From Modestobacter roseus (GTDB taxonomy: Bacteria > Actinomycetota > Actinomycetes > Mycobacteriales > Geodermatophilaceae): a DNA stretch of 64,000 nt. The position numbers were made by a program, and so were the translations under genes. The notes under the pieces were generated by a model. The model was not told where the DNA came from and did no database searches. It was given only the letters and a program-made list of their open reading frames with translations. Shown one piece after another: positions 55,492 through 64,000 of the stretch. Numbering within the stretch: position 1 is the first letter of the stretch; every line of letters starts with the position of its first letter. The stretch covers positions 2,170,001 through 2,234,000 of the forward strand of contig NZ_VLKF01000001.1 in assembly GCF_007994135.1 (NCBI RefSeq), given 5' to 3'.

Positions 55492-58212
55492 TCAGGCCCA
55501 GCGGGGGTCGGCGGGCAGTCGCGGGTTGAGCAGGTGCGCGACCAGCGCCGTCCAGCCGGTCTGGTGCGTGGCACCGAGGCCCTCGCCGGTGTCGCCGTCG
55601 AAGAACTCGCTGAACGTCGGGTGCTCGCGCCACAGCGGTGAGTCGCTGGACTCGATCCGCTTGCCGTCGGCGGGGCGCTTGCCGTCGACCGGGCGGAACA
55701 GCCGGGTGAGCGAGTTGTCGATCAGGTCGGCCGCCTCGATGAGCGTGCAGTGGTTGCCCGAGCCGGTGGGGATCTCGATGGTGAACGAGTCGCCGTAGTG
55801 CCGGCCCAGCGTGCGCAGCTTGTCCGCCAGCAGCACGTTCACCGGGAACCACACCGGCCCGCGCCAGTTGGAGTTGCCGCCGAACAGCTTGGTGCGCGAC
55901 TCCCCCGGCTCGTACTCGATCGACACGTCCCGCCCGCCGACGTTGGCGAACACCTGCCCGGTCGACTTCGACAGCGACCGGATGCCGAACGGGGAGAGGA
56001 ACTCCTCGGTGTCGAACATCCTCTGCAGGATCCGGGTCAGCCGCTCCTTGCCGACCAGCGAGAGCAGCATCTTGCGCCCCTCCGGCGTCGACCGGCTGCG
56101 CAGCGGGCCCATCAGCTCCGGCCGGCGCTTCTGCAGCCACCGCACCCGGTCGGCGACGTCGGGCAGCTGGCTCACCCACGCCGGGATCTCGGTCGTGCCC
56201 AGGATCGGCAGCAGCCCGACCATCGACCGCACCCGCAGCGGCTCCGTCGTCCCGTCGGGGGCGATGAGCACGTCGTGGAAGAAGCCGTCCTCCTCGTGCC
56301 ACAGCGAGACCTCGTGCGAGCCGAAGGCGTTCATCGCCTGCGAGATGGCGAGGAAGTGCTCGAAGAACTTCGTCGCGACGCCGTCCCACGCCTGGTCGGT
56401 GCGCGACAGCTCCAGGGCGATCTTCAGCATCTGCTGGCAGTAGAACGCCATCCAGCTGGTCGCGTCGGACTGCTCGAGCTTGTAGCCGGGCGGCAGCGGC
56501 GCGGACCGGTCGAACAGCGCGATGTTGTCCATCCCGAGGAACCCGCCCTCGAAGACGTTCGAGCCGTCGGCGTCCTTGCGGTTGACCCACCAGCTGAAGT
56601 TCAGCAGCAGCTTGGTGAACACCCGGACGAGGAACTGCTGGTCGCGGTAGCCGTCGATCCGGTACACGTGCCAGGCGGCCCAGGCGTGCACCGGCGGGTT
56701 GACGTCACCGAACGCCCACTCGTAGGCGGGCAGCTGGCCGTTGGGGTGCATCGCCCACTCACGGCACATGAGCAGCAGCTGCTCCTTGGCGAAGTCGGGG
56801 TCGACGTGCGCCAGCGGCAGGCAGTGGAAGGCGGTGTCCCACGCGGCGAACCACGGGTACTCCCACTCGTCGGGCATGGAGATGACGTCGGCGAGCGCGA
56901 GGTGCCGCCAGCCGACGTTGCGCCCGCCGCGCTTCTTGCGGGTGTCCGGCGCCGGCGCCTCCGGGTCGCCGTCCAGCCACTGGGCGACGTCGTAGCGGTA
57001 CAGCTGCTTGGTCCACAGCAGGCCGGCGTAGGCGCGGCGGGCGACGTGCCGGTCGTCGGCGGACAGGCTCGGGTGGATGACGTCGGCGTAGAACTCGTCG
57101 GCGTCGGCCTTCCGGGCATCGAGGACGGCGTCGAACTGGGGGCCGAACGTCGCGTCGTCCGGGTCCTCCTTGCGCAGCCGCAGCTTGACGGTGACCGTCT
57201 CACCGGGCTGGACGGCGTCCCACGAGTACCAGAACGCGGCCTTGGTGCCGGTGTCGGCGGGGTTGACGGCGTCGCGGTCGCCACGGACGACGCGGCGGTC
57301 GATGCCGTCCTTCGTGTACCGGGTCTCGTTGCGCGCGGCGCCGAAGAGCTCGACGGCGTTGGTCTCGTTGTTGCAGAACAGCACGTTCGGCGCGCCCTCG
57401 GCGGCGAGCACGTACCGGCCGAGGAAGCCGTGCTCGGCCTCGATGGCCTCCAGGCCGTTGACGGCGAGGGTGGGCGCGAGCAGCTGGCTGAGCACGCCCT
57501 GGCGCTTGTCGCCGCCCCAGGACCAGGTGTTGCGGAACCAGACCTGCGGCAGCAGGTGCAGCGGTGCGGCCTGCGGACCGTGGTTGGTGGCGGTGACGAC
57601 GATGCAGACGTCGTCCGGGGCGTTCTTCGCGTAGGTCATCTGGACGTCGAAGAAGCGGTCGTCGTCCAGGACGCCGGTGTCGGCGAGCTCGAACTCCCGC
57701 TCCAGCTTGCTGCGCTGCGCGTTCTCGTCGCGGAGCTCCTGGTACGGGAACTCGGCCTGCGGGTAGCGGTAGAGCCACTGCATCCAGGAGTGCGTGGGCG
57801 TGCCGTCGACGGCCCACCAGTGCTCCTTGGCGTCCTCACCGTGGTTGCCCTCGGCGTTGGTCAGCCCGAACAGCCGCTCCTTGAGCACCGGGTCCTTGCC
57901 GTTCCACATCGCCACGGAGAAGTTGAGGAAGCCGTAGCGGTCGCAGATGCCGCCCAGGCCGTCCTCGCCCCAGCGGTAGGCGCGGGCGCGCGCGTGGTCG
58001 AACGGGAACGACGCCCACGCGTCGCCGTCGGCGGAGTAGTCCTCGCGGACGGTCCCCCACTGCCGGCCTGCCAGGTAGGGGCCCCACATCCGCCACGGCG
58101 CCGACATGTCCGCCGACTCGGCCAGCCGGGCGTGCTCGGCGCTGAGCGGCGTCGGCTCGGGTCGGGGGGCGGGCTCGTCGATCGGCGCGGCGCCGGGGGT
58201 CGCGTCAGACAC
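55492..58212 (-). CDS. Large MGH1-like (GH63-related) glycoside hydrolase
   Basis: A 906-residue cytoplasmic protein without a signal peptide. It has an N-terminal beta-sandwich domain ([60 protein letters not shown]) and a C-terminal (alpha/alpha)6 barrel ([67 protein letters not shown]). This matches the mannosylglycerate hydrolase-like/GH63 glucosidase group, proteins of about 880-900 residues, acting on alpha-glucosides or mannosyl/glucosyl-glycerate solutes; the substrate is open. I used the GTG at 58212 (GGGG ahead); the GTG at 58221 is equally possible. A link to compatible-solute turnover in desiccation-tolerant bacteria is inference. Confidence 0.87.
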   Translation of the reverse strand: MSDATPGAAPIDEPAPRPEPTPLSAEHARLAESADMSAPWRMWGPYLAGRQWGTVREDYSADGDAWASFPFDHARARAYRWGEDGLGGICDRYGFLNFSVAMWNGKDPVLKERLFGLTNAEGNHGEDAKEHWWAVDGTPTHSWMQWLYRYPQAEFPYQELRDENAQRSKLEREFELADTGVLDDDRFFDVQMTYAKNAPDDVCIVVTATNHGPQAAPLHLLPQVWFRNTWSWGGDKRQGVLSQLLAPTLAVNGLEAIEAEHGFLGRYVLAAEGAPNVLFCNNETNAVELFGAARNETRYTKDGIDRRVVRGDRDAVNPADTGTKAAFWYSWDAVQPGETVTVKLRLRKEDPDDATFGPQFDAVLDARKADADEFYADVIHPSLSADDRHVARRAYAGLLWTKQLYRYDVAQWLDGDPEAPAPDTRKKRGGRNVGWRHLALADVISMPDEWEYPWFAAWDTAFHCLPLAHVDPDFAKEQLLLMCREWAMHPNGQLPAYEWAFGDVNPPVHAWAAWHVYRIDGYRDQQFLVRVFTKLLLNFSWWVNRKDADGSNVFEGGFLGMDNIALFDRSAPLPPGYKLEQSDATSWMAFYCQQMLKIALELSRTDQAWDGVATKFFEHFLAISQAMNAFGSHEVSLWHEEDGFFHDVLIAPDGTTEPLRVRSMVGLLPILGTTEIPAWVSQLPDVADRVRWLQKRRPELMGPLRSRSTPEGRKMLLSLVGKERLTRILQRMFDTEEFLSPFGIRSLSKSTGQVFANVGGRDVSIEYEPGESRTKLFGGNSNWRGPVWFPVNVLLADKLRTLGRHYGDSFTIEIPTGSGNHCTLIEAADLIDNSLTRLFRPVDGKRPADGKRIESSDSPLWREHPTFSEFFDGDTGEGLGATHQTGWTALVAHLLNPRLPADPRWA

Positions 58213-58330
58213 GTGCCCCACGGTCCCACGGGTTCGTTGCGTGGTCGTGTCGGACCGGCGGGTCGGAGACGCGTCTCACGGCGGGGCGTCCCGCCCGTCG
58301 CACGGACCCCGTGGGCTCGACGGGGATGGA

Positions 58331-60082
58331 TCAGCCGCGGTGGACGCCTCCCGCGGGGGCGGCCTGGGCGGCGAGCAGACCGGGGAACGGCACCGGGTGG
58401 CCGTGGCGCCAGCCCTGGGCGAACGTGCAGCCCATCGCCCGCACGGCCGCCTCCTGCTCGGCGGTCTCCACGCCCTCGGCGACGATGTCGAGGCCGAGCC
58501 CGCGGCACATCGCCACCAGGCTGTGCAGCATCTGCGCGCGACGCGGCGAGCTGTGCACGGTCGCGACGAACGACCGGTCGAGCTTGAGGAGGTCGGCCGG
58601 CAGCGTGTCCAGCCGGCTGAGCGAGGAGAAGCCGGTGCCGAAGTCGTCGATGGCGACCGACAGTCCGGCGTCGCGGAGGGCCTGCAGGGTGGCGACGGCG
58701 TCCGGCGACCCGCCCTCGAGCAGGCTCTCGGTCACCTCGATCACCAGGTGGTCGGCGGGGAAGCCGGTGTCGGCGAGCACGGCCGCCACCCGCTGTGCGT
58801 AGCCGGGGTCGGTGAGCTCGCGGCCGGAGACGTTGACGCCGAGGGTCAACTGCTCACCGGCAGCGGTGCGGACGCCGGCCAGGTCGGCGCAGGCGGTGCG
58901 CAGCACGTGCGCGCCGAGGGCGTGGACCAGCCCGCTCTGCTCGGCGACCGGGACGAACTCGCCGGGCGGCACCGCGCCGCGCTCCGGGTGGGTCCAGCGG
59001 GCCAGCGCCTCCACCCCGACGACGGCGCCGCCGGGAAGGGCCACGATCGGCTGGTAGTGCACGGCGACGTCGTCCGCGGCGAGCGCGGCGGCGAGATCAC
59101 GGGCCAGGGTGGAGCCGGTGCCGCCGGCCAGTTCGCACCGGCCCCGGCCGGCGGCCTTGACCTCGTAGAGGGTCCGGTCGGCCCGGCGCATCAGCTCCGC
59201 GGCGGTCTCCCCGGGGCGCACCTCGGCGACGCCGCACGAGACGCTGATCTCCGGGTGACCGGCGGAGGCGCGGCGGACCAGCGCGAGGGCGTCGGCGCCG
59301 GCCGTGCCGGGCAGCAGGACGGCGAACTCGTCACCGCCCTGCCGGGCGAGGACGGCCGACGGCGGCAGCTCGTGCCGCCAGACGTCGGCGACCCGGCAGA
59401 GCACCCGGTCGCCGGCCTCGTGGCCGTCGGTGTCGTTGATCTGCTTGAAGTGGTCGAGGTCCAGCAGCGCGGCCGACAGCGGCTCATCCCGGCGGGCGGC
59501 CGCGGCGAGCAGCTCCTGCAGGGCGTCGTCGAAGCCGCGGCGGTTGGCCAGCCCGGTGAGCGGGTCGCGGCTGGCGCTGGAGGCGCGGATGACCAGGCCG
59601 CGGGTGACGTTGCCCAGCGCGGCGACGACCGTGTTCAGCGCGAGCGCGATCGAGATCGGCACCTCGCCCTGGACCAGCAAGGCGACGGTGGTGGCGCTCA
59701 TGCCCAGCAGCAGGTGCGCCCAGGCGAGCCGGAGGCTGAAGAAGAAGCAGGCGTCGACGGCGGCGAAGGCGAGCAGCGAGGCGGCGGCCATGGCGATGGC
59801 CGCGTCGGGGCTGACCGCCACCACGAGCGCGATCACCAGGCTGGCCGACGCGACCAGACAGTGGAAGACCCGCCGGGGCCAGCGGGAGCCCCAGTGGAGG
59901 GAGGTCGCACCGGCGGCGATCGCGGCGACGGCGAGGACGGCGGTGAGCGAGCGGCTCTGCTGCGCTGCGCCGGGACCGAGGACGGCGAACAGCCCCGCGA
60001 TCCCGGCGGCCACGTAGAAGGTGCCCAGGACCCGTGCCATCAGCCGCGGTGTCGCCACCGCGGGCGCCGTCGACCAGTTCAC
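58331..60082 (-). CDS. GGDEF-EAL membrane protein, copy 2
   Basis: 583 residues, the same length as copy 1 and closely similar throughout. Membrane helices fill residues 10-175. GGDEF domain: RDPLTGLANRRGFDDALQEL, QGGDEFAVL, no RxxD inhibitory site. EAL domain: GVEALARW, VNVSGRELTD, IEVTESLL, DDFGTGFSSL, LKLDRSF, EGVET; all catalytic positions retained. The start is the GTG at 60082 (VNWSTAPAVATPRLMARVLG), aligning with MTWSTAPAVATPRMMARVLA of copy 1; the long frame upstream is not coding. The conserved 58-bp block lies just upstream. Copy 3 is 155 bp upstream in the same direction. Confidence 0.9.
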   Translation of the reverse strand: MNWSTAPAVATPRLMARVLGTFYVAAGIAGLFAVLGPGAAQQSRSLTAVLAVAAIAAGATSLHWGSRWPRRVFHCLVASASLVIALVVAVSPDAAIAMAAASLLAFAAVDACFFFSLRLAWAHLLLGMSATTVALLVQGEVPISIALALNTVVAALGNVTRGLVIRASSASRDPLTGLANRRGFDDALQELLAAAARRDEPLSAALLDLDHFKQINDTDGHEAGDRVLCRVADVWRHELPPSAVLARQGGDEFAVLLPGTAGADALALVRRASAGHPEISVSCGVAEVRPGETAAELMRRADRTLYEVKAAGRGRCELAGGTGSTLARDLAAALAADDVAVHYQPIVALPGGAVVGVEALARWTHPERGAVPPGEFVPVAEQSGLVHALGAHVLRTACADLAGVRTAAGEQLTLGVNVSGRELTDPGYAQRVAAVLADTGFPADHLVIEVTESLLEGGSPDAVATLQALRDAGLSVAIDDFGTGFSSLSRLDTLPADLLKLDRSFVATVHSSPRRAQMLHSLVAMCRGLGLDIVAEGVETAEQEAAVRAMGCTFAQGWRHGHPVPFPGLLAAQAAPAGGVHRG

Positions 60083-60104
60083 CGAGTGGTGGTCGGTCCG
60101 GCGG

Positions 60105-60162
60105 CGCACGAGGTTGACGATCCGAGCGAGACCGAGGGGTTCAGCTACCTCGCCCGGGTGAG
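60105..60162 (-). promoter_or_regulatory. Conserved element upstream of GGDEF-EAL copy 2
   Basis: This 58-bp block matches 42 of 58 positions, without gaps, of the block upstream of copy 3. The longest identical run is GTTCAGCTACC (plus-strand reading). It ends about 20 bp before the start codon. Confidence 0.5.
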
Positions 60163-60237
60163 GGGGCTCGGGTGCCGACGGCAGTCCGTGCGCCGGCGAG
60201 CCAGTGGCCCGGGCTCCCACCCGCACGTCGCGGCGGT

Positions 60238-62004
60238 TCAGCGGGGGATGCTGACCGCGCCGTCGACCCACCGGGCCGCCAGCCACCCCGCCAGCTCGTC
60301 GGCCGGCATCGGCCGGCCGTAGAACCAGCCCTGTCCGAAGTGCACGCCGAGCCGGCGCAGCTCGGCGTCCTGCTCCCGGGTCTCCACACCCTCGGCGAGG
60401 AGACCGAGCCCGAGGTTGTCGGCGAGCGCGACGATGCTGGCCACCAGCTGCGCCCGGCGCGGGGCGGTGGTGATCGAGGCGATGAACGACGTGTCGAGCT
60501 TCAGGTGCTGGACGGGCAGCACGTCGAGCCGGCTCAGCGAGGAGTAGCCGGTGCCGAAGTCGTCGGCGGCGACGACGTGCCCGATCCGAGTCAGCGTCTC
60601 GAGGTTCTGCCGGACGACGGCGACGTCGGACTCCAGCTGGGTCTCGGTGACCTCGACGACGACGTGGGCGGCGGGCCAGTCGAACTCGGCCAGCACCGCC
60701 GCCATCCGGTGCGGGTACCCGGGGTCGGCGAGCTCGCGCACCGACACGTTGACGCCGAGCGCGAGCTGCACGCCGTTGGCCGCACGCAGGGCGGTGAGCT
60801 GCTGCAGGCCGGTGCGCAGCACCTGCCGGCCGAGGGTGGCGATCAGGCCGTGCTGCTCGGCGAGGGCGACGAACTCGGCGGGCGGGACGGCGCCGCGCTC
60901 CGGGTGGTCCCACCGGGCCAGCGCCTCCACGCCGATCACCCGGTTGCCGGCGAGCTCCACCACCGGCTGGAAGGCCACGCCGATCCGGCCCGCGGCGAGA
61001 GCGGCGGTCAGGTCGGCGGCCAGCTGGTCGCCGGCGGCGTCGTCGAGGGCGCAGCGGTTGCGACCGGTGTCCTTGGCGACGTACAGGGCGGCGTCGGCGC
61101 GGCGCATCAGCTGGGCCTTGGTCTCGCCGGGGATGTGCTGGGCGACGCCGCAGGAGACGCCGATGCCCGGGTGCAGCCCGGTCAGCCGTTCGACCTCCGC
61201 CAGGGCGACCGGCCCGGTCAGGCCGGGGAGCAGCAGCGCGAACTCGTCGCCGCCGTGCCGGGCGAGCACCGCGCCCGGGGCCAGCTGGGCGCACCAGACC
61301 TCGCTGACCCGGACCAGCACGCGGTCGCCGGCCTCGTGACCGTCGGTGTCGTTGATCCGCTTGAAGTGGTCGAGGTCGAGCAGCGCGGCGGACAGCGGTT
61401 CACCACGGCGCTCGGCGGCGACGAGCAGCTCCTGCAGGGCGTCGTCGAAACCGCGCCGGTTGGCCAGCCCGGTGAGCGGGTCACGGCTGGCGCTGGAGGC
61501 GCGCCAGGCGAGGTCGCGGGTGACCGTGCCCAGCGCGACGACCACCGCGACCAGGGCCAGCGTGGTGAACAGCGGGACGTCGCCGCGCAGCACGAGCACG
61601 CCGCTGACGCCGACCAGCGCGATCACCAGGTGCGCCAGCGCGGGCCCGGGCCGAAAGAAGAAGAACGCGTCGACGGCGACGAAGGAGATGATCGAACCGA
61701 TGGCGAAGGCGGTCAGCGGGTCGGGGGCGAGCGCGGCGGCGCTGCCGATCATCGCGGTGGCCGCGGCGACCGGGACGTGGAAGGCCGCGCGGGGCCAGCA
61801 CGGGCCCCAGCGGCCGATGACGCCGGCGCCGAGCAGGGCGGTGGCCGCCAGAGCTGCGATGGCCACGCTGCGGCCGGAGTGCGCGGCCGCCCCGAGGAGC
61901 GCGAGCAGTCCCGCGGTGCCACCGAAGGCGTAGAAGACGGCCAGGATGCGCGCCGTCATCCGCGGGGTGGCGACCTCGGGGGCGTGCGAGCCGAGGCGCC
62001 TCAC
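60238..62004 (-). CDS. GGDEF-EAL membrane protein, copy 3
   Basis: About 588 residues from the GTG at 62004; an in-frame GTG at 62022 adds six residues. I chose the first because VRRLGSHAPEVATPRMTARI then aligns with the starts of copies 1 and 2. Helices occupy residues 20-175. GGDEF domain: RHGGDEFALL, no RxxD site. EAL domain: GVEALARWDHPE, VNVSVREL, EVTETQLE, DDFGTGYSSL, LKLDTSF, EGVETREQD; catalytic residues are present. It is more divergent than copies 1 and 2 are from each other, in the EAL half especially. All three likely signal through c-di-GMP from membrane cues. Confidence 0.9.
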   Translation of the reverse strand: MRRLGSHAPEVATPRMTARILAVFYAFGGTAGLLALLGAAAHSGRSVAIAALAATALLGAGVIGRWGPCWPRAAFHVPVAAATAMIGSAAALAPDPLTAFAIGSIISFVAVDAFFFFRPGPALAHLVIALVGVSGVLVLRGDVPLFTTLALVAVVVALGTVTRDLAWRASSASRDPLTGLANRRGFDDALQELLVAAERRGEPLSAALLDLDHFKRINDTDGHEAGDRVLVRVSEVWCAQLAPGAVLARHGGDEFALLLPGLTGPVALAEVERLTGLHPGIGVSCGVAQHIPGETKAQLMRRADAALYVAKDTGRNRCALDDAAGDQLAADLTAALAAGRIGVAFQPVVELAGNRVIGVEALARWDHPERGAVPPAEFVALAEQHGLIATLGRQVLRTGLQQLTALRAANGVQLALGVNVSVRELADPGYPHRMAAVLAEFDWPAAHVVVEVTETQLESDVAVVRQNLETLTRIGHVVAADDFGTGYSSLSRLDVLPVQHLKLDTSFIASITTAPRRAQLVASIVALADNLGLGLLAEGVETREQDAELRRLGVHFGQGWFYGRPMPADELAGWLAARWVDGAVSIPR

Positions 62005-62103
62005 CGAGCCGGGCCCGCGCACGGGCCGACCACCGCCCCGTCGTCAGGGGTGCGCACCGTCGAATGCATGGCCCAGCTCACCCCTCACCCCTCGGATCGA
62101 TTG

Positions 62104-62161
62104 CGTACGAGGTTGATGAGTTCTACCGGACCGGTGAGTTCAGCTACCCCGCGGGGGTGAG
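62104..62161 (-). promoter_or_regulatory. Conserved element upstream of GGDEF-EAL copy 3
   Basis: The 58-bp block partner of 60105-60162. Its distal end overlaps the last codons and TAG stop (62144-62146) of the gene at 62144. Confidence 0.5.
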
Positions 62162-62695
62162 GCCCTGACCTGCGGCGCAGAGCTGCCAGAGGCGGTGCCG
62201 GCGGGAACCGTGCTCCCCCTCACCGGGGACGCCGCGCAGCGCCCGGTCGATCCGGGACATCGCGGCCGGGTCGGCGAGCACCCGCGGGAGGTCGTCGACG
62301 CCGAGGAGGCCGTGTGCCACGAGGATGCGGGCGACCCGGAGGACGGCCTCGGCCTTGGGCACGCCGCCCCGGGTCGAGGTGCGCTGCCGGTTCTGCGCGG
62401 CCTCCTCCAGCGCCGGGGCGTCGGGGAAGCGGGCGAGCAGGCGCGGCAGCGGGTGGCTGTCGGTGGCCGGCAGCTCGGTGGTGGTCATCGGCCCGGACGC
62501 CGCCGGGCCGAGCACCCGGTGCACCAGGGGGACGACGACCCGGCCGTGGGAGGTGCCGGGCGTCCAGACCGCGTCCAGCACGACCGCGGACAGGCTGGCC
62601 CAGCGCGGTCGGCCAGCCTGCGCGCCGGCCGCGGGCGCGCGGGGGGTCTCCGCCGCCGACTCGAAGTCGAGCATCGGCGCCTCGGTGTCCTGCAC
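62144..62695 (-). CDS. Hypothetical protein, 183 residues, possibly 3'-truncated
   Basis: Starts VQDTEAPMLDFESAAETPRA at the GTG at 62695, chosen because GAGGGG lies just before it. The protein is helical and Pro/Ala-rich. One region (TRGGVPKAEAVLRVARILVA, then GVDDLPRVLADPAAMSRIDR and ALRGVPGEGEHGSRRHRLWQ) resembles a family of actinobacterial proteins loosely annotated heme peroxidase, whose usual ending VKPDRM is missing here. The stop falls inside the conserved upstream element of the third GGDEF-EAL gene, so the C-terminus may have been shortened when that element arrived. Function unknown; low confidence in the family. Confidence 0.55.
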   Translation of the reverse strand: MQDTEAPMLDFESAAETPRAPAAGAQAGRPRWASLSAVVLDAVWTPGTSHGRVVVPLVHRVLGPAASGPMTTTELPATDSHPLPRLLARFPDAPALEEAAQNRQRTSTRGGVPKAEAVLRVARILVAHGLLGVDDLPRVLADPAAMSRIDRALRGVPGEGEHGSRRHRLWQLCAAGQGLTPAG

Positions 62696-62810
62696 GCTCA
62701 CCCCTCGATGCGCGCCGCGCCGGTCGCAGCGGACCGGTCGATGATGCCGCCGGACGTCGACCGCGCCCGGCCGACACGGCGGGTGCGCGTCACGGTGCCG
62801 CGGCCGGCGC

Positions 62811-64000
62811 TCATTCCTCGCCGGCGTCCGGCTCGGCGCTCCCGCGCCGACGGAAGCCGGCGATCCCTCCGGCGATGCCGCCCGAGATCCCCCCGGAGAT
62901 GCGACCCGTCACCGACTTGGCGCGGTCGAGGGTCTCGGTGCCGAGGCGCCGGGAGGCGTCGAGACCCTCTGCCCCCGTGTCGAGGACCTTCCCCTTGAGT
63001 TCCGTCGCCGCAGCCGTCCACGCCCGCGCCTCCACGAGCTCGGGTCCGGACGCTATCCCGAGCGGGCCGTGGAAGTCCGCGACGGCGAGGGCGACCTTCT
63101 CGCTCGACTGCACGATCGCCGGGGACTGGATCGGGTTGAGCAGCACCTTCGCGTTCGCCGTGCCCGCGGCGTCGGCCATGCGGGTCAGCAGGTGGTGGGT
63201 GACCTGCGCGATGGTGTCCAGGCGCTTCTGCCGGGCTGCCCTGAGCCCGAGGCGGTGACCGTCGACGTCGTCCGGCGCCACCTCCAGCACGCGGTCGATC
63301 TCCAGCACGGCGATCGCGTCCTGGAGCTGGAAGGTGCGAGCCAGGACGGCGAGCCACCCCTGGGCCTTGGCCGCGACGTCCTTGGTCGCGTCGGCGAGCT
63401 CGCTGATCCTCGCCTTGTGCTCGACCTTCTCGGTGATCGCCTCGAGCTGTCGCACCGCGTACGCCTGGGTCCGCGCGATCGTCGACGACGATCCCTGGAC
63501 CTTGGACCAGGTGACCTCGTTGACCCGGCCGCCGTGCTCGCGCAGGGTCATGGCCTCGTCGATGTCCAGGCCGACGCCGATCAGGTCGGCGTGGACGGCG
63601 TCCTCCTGCGCGCGCAGGACGTCGTCGAGCTTCTCGTCGATCGTGGCGAGGTAGTCGGTGATCTCGTCCATGGCCTGCTGCATGGCGAGCTGCGTCATGA
63701 TGCCGGCGGCACCGGTGAGCAGCGCCGGGTTCCTCGCGAGCGTGCCGGGTCCCTTGTCGATCTGCAGCCACTTCTTGATCTCGCCCGGCCGCCCGACCAT
63801 GGCGTGGCTGACGCCGTGTGTCTTGCTCGGCATCAGCCCGAACTGCTTGACGTGCTGCGCCGACTCCGGCGTCAGCTTCACCCAGCGCCCCGAGTTCGCC
63901 GCGATCTCGGAGCCCGCCTGTGCCAGTGCTCCCCCGGCGCTGAGGAAGCCACTCAGCCGCGACAGCTCGAGCTTCTTCGCTGACAGACCCTGGTCGGCGA
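62811..64000 (-). CDS. Helical protein with C-terminal glycine zipper, N-terminus beyond the window
   Basis: The frame is open to the right edge; the first visible residues are ADQGLSAKKLELSRLSGFLS and a GTG at 63881 is only one possible internal start. About 395 residues are visible. They are largely alpha-helical with heptad-like stretches (MQQAMDEITDYLATIDEKLD, TYAVRQLEAITEKVEHKAR-like, DAIAVLEIDRVLEVA). The C-terminal end, SVTGRISGGISGGIAGGIAG, is a glycine zipper followed by a basic FRRRG tail, a pattern that inserts in or packs against membranes. No catalytic motif is visible and no family is recognised. Confidence 0.65.
   Translation of the reverse strand, partial: ADQGLSAKKLELSRLSGFLSAGGALAQAGSEIAANSGRWVKLTPESAQHVKQFGLMPSKTHGVSHAMVGRPGEIKKWLQIDKGPGTLARNPALLTGAAGIMTQLAMQQAMDEITDYLATIDEKLDDVLRAQEDAVHADLIGVGLDIDEAMTLREHGGRVNEVTWSKVQGSSSTIARTQAYAVRQLEAITEKVEHKARISELADATKDVAAKAQGWLAVLARTFQLQDAIAVLEIDRVLEVAPDDVDGHRLGLRAARQKRLDTIAQVTHHLLTRMADAAGTANAKVLLNPIQSPAIVQSSEKVALAVADFHGPLGIASGPELVEARAWTAAATELKGKVLDTGAEGLDASRRLGTETLDRAKSVTGRISGGISGGIAGGIAGFRRRGSAEPDAGEE

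Noticed and set aside
60083..61294. N-terminal extension of the second GGDEF-EAL protein into the third gene
   Set aside because: The in-frame upstream codons are antisense-like, overlap the EAL codons of copy 3, and the paralogue alignment fixes the start near 60082.

Overview
This window is about 64 kb of chromosome-like DNA from a very GC-rich actinobacterium. The evidence is the extreme third-position G/C bias, frequent GTG starts, F420-dependent and LCP-type cell-wall genes, a c-di-AMP riboswitch before an NlpC/P60 gene, and many apparently leaderless genes with a TANNNT-like -10 box 6-7 nt before the start codon. A member of Geodermatophilaceae (Blastococcus, Geodermatophilus or Modestobacter-like) is my best guess; this is an inference from style and gene content. 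I see no rRNA, tRNA, insertion sequence or CRISPR array.

Layout. 0-7.4 kb: a truncated small protein, a TetR regulator, a CitA/CitB-type two-component system divergent from a DctA dicarboxylate carrier, a PRC-barrel/DUF2382 stress protein, a membrane protein and a small Cys-containing protein. 7.5-13.5 kb: a 2008-residue superfamily I helicase (DUF4011/DUF3320 type). 13.6-20.8 kb: an HD hydrolase, a small basic protein, a membrane protein with an S4-like voltage-sensor helix, a zinc-type oxidoreductase, an F420 oxidoreductase with a flavodoxin, a GT51 transglycosylase, RtcB RNA ligase and a Nudix hydrolase. 20.8-25.9 kb: a small protein, a sigma-70 family factor and a TPR-CHAT protease-like protein, divergent from a cytoplasmic subtilase. 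This set resembles the output arm of the Craspase pathway but has no CRISPR genes.

26-38.4 kb: a membrane metallophosphoesterase, a DUF6318-like lipoprotein and a PKD-like secreted protein (with an unusual AT-rich patch), an LCP ligase, a DUF3048 lipoprotein, a frameshifted membrane protein, a methyltransferase, a hemerythrin plus DUF2231-Rieske operon, an NmrA-like reductase divergent from a SigJ/ECF41-like sigma factor, and a zinc alcohol dehydrogenase. 38.4-43.8 kb: a second, shorter paralogue of the giant helicase that has lost most catalytic motifs but keeps the same promoter design. 43.9-51.6 kb: a HesB-like protein, a c-di-AMP riboswitch and frameshifted NlpC/P60 gene, a hypothetical, an MBL-fold/alpha-beta hydrolase operon, an AraC regulator, an HNH-Excalibur membrane protein, a RelBE-like toxin-antitoxin pair and a hypothetical. 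51.6-64 kb: three paralogous GGDEF-EAL membrane proteins, with a PD-(D/E)XK-like protein, a hotdog thioesterase and a large MGH1-like glycosidase between the first two, then two poorly characterised proteins, the last cut by the window edge.

The most interesting features are the sigma/TPR-CHAT/subtilase locus with a shared upstream motif, and the active/degenerate helicase pair, each starting behind the same GGTAGACAG box six bases before ATG.
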